From the NCBI GenBank assembly GCA_005281725.1, contig SSBO01000011.1, positions 1 to 38,353 of the forward strand: DNA of 38,353 nucleotides, in the 5' to 3' direction. Made by a program: the position numbers and the translations under genes. The notes under the pieces were generated by a model, which had not been told where the DNA came from, ran no database searches, and was given only the letters and a program-made list of their open reading frames with translations. How positions within the stretch are numbered: the stretch's first letter is position 1; the number at the start of each line of letters is the position of its first letter. This DNA comes from Wuchereria bancrofti. Its lineage: Eukaryota > Nematoda > Chromadorea > Rhabditida > Onchocercidae. Positions 1 to 9,184 of this stretch are shown here, piece after piece.

Positions 1-332
1 GAATCGTACGAAGTGTCGCTGATATCAATGGTTAATGTTTTTTCTCTTTCTTTAGGAGTAAACAAAAATTATTAGTGATGGAATTTTATTTGAGAGAATT
101 AAGCGGAATGACGTGATTGTTGGTATTATAAGCAGTTTGCGGTGTATACGATTGATCGGTTGTCACATGACTGAATTGAATGATTTTGCTGAAAAGAAGA
201 GCAAAATATGATTTACATAGCCTTGTTGTAATCCTTTTTAAGATTGGGACTGAAAATAGACAATACTTTTCTAAATTTATATGTTGGATTATTCGGAAAG
301 TATGCGGTGTAGTTCTTTCCCAGCTAATATTT
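1..332. other. Upstream region of the Sgf11 gene; likely 5' UTR or intron
   Basis: No protein could be assigned here. A pyrimidine-rich acceptor-like site (TTTCTTTAG) ends near 55, and a second (TTCTTTCCCAG) ends at 323, ten bases before the chosen ATG of the Sgf11 gene. The second could be a cis-splice or spliced-leader trans-splice acceptor (inference). An in-frame upstream ATG at 180 would add 51 residues, but they do not resemble the family and would be removed if the acceptor at 323 is used. The first 30 bases stay open in frame 1 and could be the tail of an exon of a neighbouring gene, which cannot be decided. Confidence 0.3.
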
Positions 333-2173
333 ATGGCTAATCTTACAGAAATGAGCGAACAGATATTCGATTATTTATTAGGAACAGTATTATTGGAGCC
401 TTGTTTCAAAGTTCATCGAACTGCTAAAATTACAAATGCTGTGCTGCCACCGCCAGTTGGTTGGTGTTAATTATTTCCAATAAAAAAGCGGAAAACTGAT
501 TAAATTAAATGAAAGATAAAAGCTCGCTTTTCATTTCTAGTTATATTTCCGAGGAAAGCAACATTTTTTGTCCTTTTTCCTTGTGAATTTGTATTTTTAC
601 TTTTGGTGTAAATAGTAATACATCTGAAATAAATAACCATATGATAGAAAATAATTATTATTTTGCCTTCTTCATTTAATTAATGCAACTTTCTATGTGC
701 TTTGTTCTTTTTTATTTCAGATATGCAAAATGAACCTACTATAGTGGGCGAATACGATATTTTCGGCAGTACATTAATCTCACAAACGAAACATCAAAAA
801 AATATGGATGTTATATGCGATGAATGCAAATGGCCTATTGCAGCGAGTCGTTTCGCTCCGCATCTTGAGAAATGCATGGGAATGGGACGAAGTAGCTCGC
901 GGTCTGTGATCATTATAATTAATAAAGTAGTAAAACTGTAGCATCGAACAGTAGTACTACTATAAATTGTCTGTCGATCTAACACTATATCGAATCTAAT
1001 ACAGTTATATAACTTTTTCACAACTGATTTAAAATGGGATGTTTTAAAGGGTCAAAGAATTAGTGTTGGCCATAAGTTATTTTTTAGTTTGGTAATTTTA
1101 CAAGTTATTTAAAAAGTATAATTAGCTTAGAATCGACGTGTTTTTTTTCCAAAAGGTTAGAAGTTATAGAGACTGAAATAATTTATTGATATGTTTTAAA
1201 CAAGATGAGAATTAGTTTTGTGTTTAGTTGTTTTCTGTGCGTCGATACTTTTTGTTTCTAATCTATGCAACACAACTTTTATATGAGATTCAGCATCGGA
1301 AAATTCCCTTCAGAAATATCTCTTTATATTTCTTTATACCGTGGCTAATTTTACTATTGTTAAGCAACTCTTGGTTCAGTGAAACATGCAAGTAAAACGT
1401 ATAAAATGGTTATAGGAAACTAAAGTTTTATATTAGTTTCTGGAAATGAGTCAAATTGAAGCAACTAACTCTGACTTTGTATAATTTCGTTTCTTCAGAG
1501 TTGCAAAACGTCGCATCAACCAAGCAATGAATTACACCACTTCCATGAAGAATTCGCTCTCAGAAGGTCGTTTACGTGAATATTCTGGTCGAGACAGTGA
1601 TATGGATCACTCTGATGTAAGCTATCACAAGCAGTCTATCAACCTTATTACTGTTTCAATGTAGCAACTTTATTCGGAGGAAAATAATCACTTGAGCTGA
1701 TTGTGTTCGGTTAAATTTTTAAATAGTACTAAGTAGTGATACATATTTCCGAAAACTTTGAGCTTGTCCAAAAGTCTTTTTATCATAGTTGCCATTGACT
1801 AGCTTTTTACAAACTGCTTCTCGGAACTTATCTGCATTGTATCAGTTGCATCAGTACAAAAGGATGTGGCGCAATGGATGACTATAATGCGAATTGATGA
1901 TCAGATGATGAATTATGATCAGTCGTCAGATAATAGATATTAAGGAGAATTATTTCGAAATTTTCCTAACAGTAAGGTTTTCATCTATAAATAATGATTA
2001 GAAACATTACTTAGAAGAGAAAGCTAGAAAAAACATAAGTTTGGAAGATTTGGTTTCAGGAGGATTCACACCATACGGCTGCGGACGATGATGAAGATTG
2101 GGCAAGCAGCAGAAAGTCTCGAAAGTCGAAAAAGTCAAAATCAAGAAATCGGACAAAAACGATGTTCTACTGA
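333..2173 (+). CDS. SGF11: SAGA-associated factor 11 / ataxin-7-like protein 3 (Sgf11)
   Basis: Zinc-finger adaptor of the SAGA histone H2B deubiquitinase module in the nucleus. In the family it joins the Ubp8/USP22 protease to Sus1/ENY2 and contacts the nucleosome. Exons: 333-465 (donor could instead be at 459), 721-901, 1499-1616 and 2060-2173, giving about 180 residues. Exon 1 carries the N-terminal helix that binds Sus1 in this family ([11 protein letters not shown] resembles the EVHRA motif). Exon 2 has the Sgf11 zinc finger, C-x2-C-x11-H-x3-C, in CDECKW...RFAPHLEKC, followed by GMGRSSSR. Exon 3 continues with VAKRRINQ, matching the ATXN7L3 order. Exon 4 is an acidic DDDED stretch, then a lysine/arginine/serine-rich tail ending at TGA 2171-2173. 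Splice phases agree throughout. The exact end of exon 1 is uncertain, because GTTGGT and GTTAAT donors both keep frame. An AATAAA lies at 2275-2280. Confidence 0.88.
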
Positions 2174-2274
2174 GCTTTTCTTCTTCATCAATTATCTTTT
2201 GTTGGTATTTCTTACCAGTGCTTGCTATGAAAGTATGACTTTCTGTTCAAAGATGTCATTCTTTTTAATTGTAC

Positions 2275-2280
2275 AATAAA
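2275..2280 (+). terminator. Polyadenylation signal AATAAA of the Sgf11 gene
   Basis: A canonical AATAAA hexamer about 100 bases after the Sgf11 stop codon. In such AT-rich DNA the hexamer is common, so the assignment rests on its position. Confidence 0.45.
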
Positions 2281-2808
2281 TATTATGTTTAGGTATTTCT
2301 CATAGTCACAGTATTAATAATTGTCGTTTATGGTATCCTACATCTACCATTTGCTTTAAATTTTCCGGATTTGGTCTCTGAAACGAGGCATAATTTGTAT
2401 AGTGACTTCGATTGCTTCGGTTCGTTATGATTTTAAAAGAAACGATTAGGGATGTAATTTTCGAAATGCACTTGTTTCTAGGCCGTTTAAATTTTTCAGA
2501 GACTTTTCTCTGTTCCGACTTCCGCTGCAGTACATTATCTTTTTTTCAACATATCTTTTTAATGGGTGCTAATCGTTATTCCTTCCTTTTTTGAATTAAT
2601 AATTATGATGCGGTGACTGTGAATGATTTTGTACTATAATGGCTTTCTTGCTGCTCATTGTTGTTATCATTTCTGAAATTCTGAATTAAACAACCGCTTT
2701 GGTAAAAGTGGAAATTTTGCGTATGTTTAATAAATCTATCAATTTTAAAGACTTACCTTTTTGTGCTCAACGCTATTCGTAAACTTTTTGCTGAATTAAC
2801 CTATCCGA

Positions 2809-3054
2809 ATCCGTAAACTGGATTTAACTTTGCTGTTCAAATTTGACATTCTTTACTTACTACAATGAAAACGAAAAAAAGTAGAGATAATATAAAATTT
2901 CATTCTTAATTCAACACTGTTAGTTCTTTGACTATTCCCTGCTCCTCTTTTCCTTTATAAAAAAGAAATGTCAGCACTCAGAACTAAAAATATTGAAATA
3001 CTGTTGAACCTTAACTATTCATATCCGTAAACTGGATTTAACTTTGCTGTTCAA
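2809..3054. repeat. Exact 32-bp direct repeat, copies at 2809-2840 and 3023-3054
   Basis: Both copies start ATCCGTAAACTGG and end TTTGCTGTTCAA, with no mismatch over 32 bases and a spacing of 214. The flanks are weakly similar (TTAAC with CTAT a few bases upstream in both). This is long for chance in AT-rich sequence. It lies in the intergenic space between two convergent 3' ends. Confidence 0.8.
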
Positions 3055-3129
3055 CATAAACTTATTTTTTAATTTTTGGTATAGTCCTTTATACATAACC
3101 AACCAACACAATATTTCATTCCTGCAGGA

Positions 3130-3294
3130 ATAAACAATGCAGAAAAAAGGAAGAAAATAATAAAATCTGTCATAAACAAAATGAAGGTCCCGATTTATCA
3201 CGAGAAACGGGAAAAGATTAAGAAGGAATATGACAAATACTTTACAGAACAGTTTACAGATTTCTCATTAAATTCTAGTACCATTATTTTTTAA
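3130..3294 (+). CDS. Unassigned short coding-like ORF or exon
   Basis: I do not recognise this protein. An acceptor-like TTCCTGCAG ends at about 3127. A + strand frame is then open to TAA at 3292-3294, with an internal ATG at 3181 (AAA-ATG context). The peptide from that ATG is 37 residues, strongly charged, with EKREKIKKEYDKYF in the middle. It uses more G- or C-ending codons (GTC, CCG, CAC, GAG, CGG) than the surrounding DNA. It could be a terminal exon of an alternative Sgf11 transcript, a small protein gene, or chance. No family evidence is available. Confidence 0.25.
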   Translation: MNNAEKRKKIIKSVINKMKVPIYHEKREKIKKEYDKYFTEQFTDFSLNSSTIIF

Positions 3295-3459
3295 TACCAT
3301 TAAGTTAGAAATACGGCTATTACCGTGTAATAACTTCCATATATCTACTGGGATGCATTGAGTCGGTCTGTTATCTACAAAATTCCGTTTTATCACGGAA
3401 GGCAAAAAAACTGGTAAAAAGTAAGCTGACTTGAAGTTTGCATAAGATTCATAGGTATT

Positions 3460-6400
3460 TTAGTAAATGATGTAATCCTTCCGGAGGCGAGCAATAAATG
3501 GGATGCGATAACTACCTAAATAAAGGTATTCATTGGCTTCTGTCACATGTGACACCTCTTTAATTACTTGGCCCATTGGATCGTGAGCGCTTGCTACTAT
3601 TTGACCTTTTTCATTAAGTTGCAAAATCAACGCATGTTTTGTACCAAATATTGACATTAGCCATTCCCATTGTCGTTCCGGTACCAACTAAATAAAACCT
3701 TAGTTATTGGTCATCCTTAATCTAATAAATGTAGAAAATATAAATAAATTTTTTGCGAGATCTCTGAGAAGGACAGATTTACCTGAATTTCAACTGTTCC
3801 AATTTGAAACTTGGAGAAATTTCATCTTTATTTATCAACAAATCTACATCGTTTACCTGAAGAATACATTTCCGTATGTATGGTTTATCAGCGAGAAAAT
3901 CCAGCAGTGAGAACTGATCACTGTGACGCACCGCTCCCAAACCTACCCAAAATGTTCCGTTACTACCTAAACGTATATTATCCGGTAAACCAGGTAGATT
4001 ATCAATGAAGATTTCCGTTTCACCCATTCGTGGGCCTGAAATCCAATGCCTGCAAATATTTGCATACCTTATATAGATTTCATACCTTTAAATACTATCG
4101 ACTACTTCAAGTGTTTGCCAGCAAAAAACAATAACAAATAAAGATGACAATTGACGATTTCTACTCCTTTAGTTGTTAACAATTAAATCACATTGCCCTT
4201 CATAAATGCTAGTTGAAACCATAATTTAAAAAATATTTATCTTTTAATCCGAGCAGCGCCTGTTTCCGAAACCAGAAATGATTGTTTGTCAGGAAATAGC
4301 TGAATACCGTTCGGAAAATATAATTTATCCATAATGACTTCAATTTTTCCAGTTGATCGTGTTAGGCGCAAAACTCTGAATAAGAAGCATTACTCATTGT
4401 TTTTGTTCTAGAATTCTGATCTTTTTCTTTGAGAAGAAAAGAAACAATATACTGTATATTTGGAAGCAATTAAGTTATTTTTTTATTCTTTAATTTAGTT
4501 AAATTTTGTTTAACTCAATTTTGCACTTTTACTTCCAACTTTAACTTTTAATTTTATTTTAATTTACAGATTGCCATTTGTTTATTTCATTCTCTACAAA
4601 TGAAAAACAAAAATTTTTGCCAATAATTTTCATTTATTGCATTATTAAATAAGGTTTACTATCACTTCAAATTTTCCATTATTTAATTTAATGTTAATTA
4701 CCTTCCATCGGGAATGCCTTCCAAGAGAATATTCATGAAATGGCGTCGATCCCACTTGCTCGAAGAATCCGTAAATATCAGTACATCCTGATTAACTATG
4801 TCAATATCGTTCAGAAATTTCATTGGTTTACCATTTACTTTCGTCTGACTTCTTAATATTACCATATGTTGTCCTTAAACCTTAAACTAATTACATTTGA
4901 CATTCTTTTATTTTCTATAAGATTAGCTAATTCTACAAAAAAAAAAAAAACAATTAAATTTACTTTTCTAATCATCAAATTAATGATTTATAACGCACAA
5001 GATTTTTGCACTAGACATTATATCTATCATTAATTGAGCCAAGTCTTTTTTTCATTTGATTCCACATATGTAGGACATTTTTACCACTAGAAAGATTATT
5101 TCGTTCTCAAATTTTATTTAAAGTTATCGAAATTTCATAGTGATGTTTAAATTATTTAAAAGAATCATTTAGGCAAAACAGTTTGATGGCTAAAATTTCA
5201 AAATTCTGCGAGAAGACAGTTATATTCCACGTAACCTTCTATAGTTCATATCCGTAGTACTGACCGGATTCAAAGAGAATTCCGTAAAAAATCACGTAAC
5301 AATCACAAACCCAATAGAAATTCTTACCTTTTTCAAAATTGACGGAGAAAATGCCGAAATGAGTATCAATGGCCAAAATAGTTTCAACATTTAATCGACG
5401 AAGACCTAACGGTCGACCACATTTCGGTTCCACGTCGAATCTACCGTCTTAACAAATGGGTCATTTGTTAGAAAATTTTACCTGAGAAGAGTAGAAGTTT
5501 ACAAGTTAAGTTTAAATGTAAAAGTAAAATTTAACAAATGTTTGAAATCTATAAAATGTTCACTTTTTATTTTTTTTTCAGATCATCACTCTGCTAATTA
5601 TCTCATTTTCGTCTTAAATGTTAAAAAAACTTATGAACCAACAGCATATCAAACATTTACAAGTCGGAAGTTTACTTATCAGCTAAACTTTTCTCTAGAC
5701 GAAGTAGAAATAACCGCAGAGATCGATATTGGCCGACCCAAATGTGAAAGCTTTCCGAATAACTCCAGACTCTATCAAAATTATCGTTCCATTCTGCGTC
5801 GCTGTCACAATGTTATCTAGAAATAAAATTAGACGACAAAAAAGGTGAATGAGTCCAATGATAACAATAGTGATAACAAGAATAATAACGGTAGTATTAA
5901 AGTAGTATTATTTTGAGTAAAAGTATAAAATTATTTTCAATGAAAACAGTAAAGGATCAAAGATCAGAAGATAGAAACTTTGAATTAGCAATGTTTCTGA
6001 TAGATGGTTTCAATGGAATTCGAAATATTCCGCTGAAATTCAGGCATATTTCAACAGCACTAACCTTTCTCCACAATAATTGATTCTGGGCCAAAAACTT
6101 TATGTTCGAGAAGATATTCTGCTTTTGTTAATATATTATTTACAGCTAAAACACCTTCTAACTTTGGTGGTTTCGGCAATCTAAAATTAATTTGCAAATA
6201 CTAAGAGTTCTTGAAATATTCCACATAACATTTGCCTAATTTAACTTAAATCAAAATCTAAGTAAGCTTACCATCGATCACTACAACTGATTCAAGCGTT
6301 ACCTAAATGAACAATCAGAATTAATGAATCATCAATTTCCCCACAAAAATTAATACATTTCAACAATTTACTTTTATTCGTCGACAAAGTGTCAAACTTT

Positions 6401-6714
6401 TGGAATCGTTATGCAATCCAACCTCGCACATTAGTCACAATCTGCCAGTTTGGCTTTTTTGGAAAATTCAAAACTTACTCATAGCGTTCACAATGAAATA
6501 CTGATGAAGGTGTTACGATGAATATAATAACGGCAACGACAGCAACCAAAAAAGCCAAAATAAAATATCTGTTGAAAAAAAGGAATGATAAAGATTAGTT
6601 TAATTAATTTAATTATACTACTACTAATAATAGTAGTTAGACAAATTTCAAACATAAAAATAATCTTTTCATCATTTGTTGAATCATTCAAATACACTCA
6701 TTTTCGAATGCCAT
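3460..6714 (-). CDS. APMAP: APMAP / strictosidine synthase-like membrane protein
   Basis: Type II membrane protein with a six-bladed beta-propeller of the strictosidine-synthase/paraoxonase-like fold. The vertebrate homologue APMAP has arylesterase activity and sits in the plasma membrane and ER. Exons, in order: 6714-6698 (tentative), 6568-6479, 6180-6065, 5816-5715, 5447-5328, 4873-4702, 4375-4241, 4049-3857, 3687-3460, giving about 390 residues (human APMAP about 416). Visible signatures: a membrane segment (ILAFLVAVVAVIIFIV) near the N-terminus, LPKPPKLEGVLA, FGPESI, CGRPLGLR, FTDSSSKW, FPNGIQL, DNLPGLPDNIR, VGLG and, near the end, EYLYLGSYRIPF. All phases agree. The donor at 4240 reads AT, not GT. 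The donor at 3857 was chosen over a strong one at 3783 because only the former keeps the family frame. The first exon (MAFEN) rests on phase only. Confidence 0.9.
6272..6302 (-). other. 31-nt cryptic (possible poison) exon inside an APMAP intron
   Basis: On the minus strand a good acceptor (TTCATTTAG) and a good donor (GATG|GTAAGC) bracket 31 bases between the membrane-segment exon and the LPKPP exon. Including it would follow the phase-2 exon end GA and give GAG TAA, an immediate stop. The direct join without it gives the expected protein. It could be a decoy or a regulated nonsense exon. Confidence 0.3.
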
Positions 6715-9184
6715 CGATCAGTTCAAGCAGACGACCCTATCAATTTATTCTATCATTTTTTTTCTCACTTTTTTCATTTTTTTTGATAAAAAACAGAAGA
6801 ACAGGCGCACTTTTAGAGAAGAACGAAAAGACAACAAATTTTTTGTATAAAATCAAGTTTTCATTTGAAAGAATAAGAAAGGATGAAAGAACAAACGAAT
6901 CACCTGTTCATTGCAAATCAATTTTGATGTGAGGAAAGGTGCTGCTGACTTGTAATCAAACCTCCCGTTTTGCTGATCTGTAATTAGGAAAAGAACAAAA
7001 GCTTTCATTAATTTACTGGTCACGAAGAATAGCGATCACAACGAAAATTCAAAAGAAGCCTTAGTAATTCCACTAACGGAAGTTTCAGGAGTTCTACCGG
7101 AAATCATTTTGACATCTATGAATCCGTGAATATGAAGGCAACCGAGTTAAACCAGAAAATTGTCACTGAAGAGAAGTACAACGACTTTTTCCGTAATGCT
7201 GCATATTTCAAGTCAATGGTGGGCTTTAGATAACATTGTACAATAAAAATAAAAGGTACTTGATATTCATATTATCGGAGACACTACAATTTTTGACTTT
7301 CTTTACTGAATTACCCACAAAACTTTCTATACCCGTGATATGGGAAAGAGAAAAAGTTTCAAAATTACCAGTATAATCGTCAACATAACGAGTAGCGATC
7401 ATACATTAATTATATTGCAATCAATAAAGGATATTAGTTGATTTTCTGGAAACAGTTCTCTGCATAAGTACTCGACAAATCAGTGACAATAAAAACTGAG
7501 ATCAAAGAACAGGATAAAAAGCATAAAGGAAACCGACATGTCAAGAGATTACGGTATTAGAATGACAAAAGAATCTGCGTGACCTTATGACGGACAGTTA
7601 TTGTCAGTTCATTCGAAAAAGTATTAAATCGGAAAATATTTCTAAAGATATGCGAAAATATAAGTGTAAACAGAAATGATAAGAGACAAACAAACGGTGA
7701 AGAAAATCTTTTTTTTTGAGAAAGAAATTTGTGTAAATTTTAAATAAAAAAATGAGAAGGCAAGAAGAAACCAATAAATGAAAAGTGTATAACAAGAACA
7801 AATAAAAAATAAGAACAAATCATTTCGTTCTTATTTAGAATATTTTCTACAATGAAAATTAGTATTGAATTTATTGAAATCTCAACATTTACTGGCAATC
7901 ATTGCTATCTGGTTTCCATCCATAATTAATAATTGATAATCAATAATAATATGATTAATAATTGATAATAATAATATTAAAGATGAAATGTTGATGTGAA
8001 AAAACTTTTATTAATATAGAAAAATTGAAAGAGTGCGAACGGTATCAGTTTGATGGGAAAGTAATGAGACGAAAAAAGGCAGAAAGGGAGAGAGGAAGAA
8101 GAGAGAGAATGATAAATTTCATCAGAAGTACGGTGTAAAGTGAAATGTTAAAAGTATCATCAAATAATTGAGACAAACTGATGACACTTTGTACATAACT
8201 CAGAGATTGCATAAAAGGTTATAGGTCATCGAAAAGTAACCGTACTATATTATATCTATCACAAATTTATGTATTTTATCCAATATTTTATTCTATTAGT
8301 ATGAATAATCCAACATTAATTCAAATTTATTCAACAGAATAAAATTCGTTCGCGTGGGTAAGAGTTTGAGACATAGCGTAAATTTGGGATTTTCAGATCT
8401 CATTGATGGCTTATAAGCATATATCACCTATATATTAGTAATGAAACAGAGCAATTTTAATTAGCTAAAAAGGGTAATTAATTGGGAACATGTTTTTTTT
8501 TTTTTGGGTAGTTTTAAATTGATGGTTATGACCTCATTCTGATTTATAATTATGTCTTGGTATGATCGTTTCCCAGTATTTGGATGGTGGTAGTATAAAA
8601 TGTGGTAATTTTGAAATGATAATAATAACTAATAAAACGATTGGTACCGCTAGTTAGCTATTTCTTTCCCATTCGTATGAAAAATGCTTTTTATTCAAAA
8701 AATTTTAAGGATATTTCCAAACCGAAATCTTAAAATGATTTCGTTTTAAACCAATTTAAAAGGAAATAAATGATAATTACTATATTACTTATGCATATTT
8801 GTAAAATTATTATAAGAAATAGTATACTCTATGAAATTCAATCAAAGTATCTATCGAAAATGACAACGCCTAAAATTGAAGTTTATAAAAGTTGAAATAC
8901 GACTTTTTTGGTCCATTGAATGATTTTTGAATTGAGTAAACAGCGATCACTTCAGTGCCACCGCGCACCGAAACAGGTATTTTCATGATATCAGTAATAA
9001 TTGTTGCAGCATTTGGAATTTCACCATTTATTGCTCCTGTGGATTCTTTAAAATTTTAGGTGGTTGAAATAATTTCATCTGATTCATCAAAATGATCAAA
9101 GAAGGATAAATCAAATCTATGAAGCAATCAATCGATTGGTATAAGTTTCGTTCATGAAAACTTAAAATATTCCTTTCAAAAGGA
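6715..9184. other. Divergent intergenic region between the APMAP-like and THAP genes
   Basis: About 2.5 kb between two divergent genes, so it should hold both promoters. A possible last exon of an unknown + strand gene lies at 7089-7233. A short direct repeat (ATTAATAATTGATAAT) occurs at 7925-7940 and 7954-7969. The rest is AT-rich DNA with many stops in all frames and no recognisable gene. Confidence 0.5.
7089..7233 (+). CDS. Possible terminal exon of an unidentified gene
   Basis: Protein not recognised. A TTTCAG acceptor ends at 7088. The frame is then open to TAA at 7231-7233 and is followed at once by AATAAA (7242-7247), the arrangement of a last exon. The peptide has HFDIYESVNMKATEL early on, then EEKYNDFFRNAAYF near the end, with codon use and G+C above the neighbouring DNA. 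The same frame is open from 7033. No upstream exon was identified, so it could be a chance ORF or the end of a small gene in the divergent interval. Confidence 0.3.

Larger units (their letters stand above)
2281..3459. other. Intergenic region between convergent genes, with a short unassigned ORF
   Basis: The region lies between the 3' ends of the Sgf11 (+) and APMAP-like (-) genes. It contains an exact 32-base direct repeat (2809-2840 and 3023-3054) and a coding-like stretch near 3130-3294; both are listed separately. Nothing else was recognised. Confidence 0.5.

Noticed and set aside
5542..5820. A + strand frame of 92 codons
   Set aside because: It is antisense to the APMAP exon at 5816-5715, which fits the family and the splice phases on the minus strand.
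6585..6932. A + strand frame of 115 codons, rich in Ile, Phe and Ser
   Set aside because: AT-driven composition, overlapping the 5' end of the APMAP gene; no family likeness.
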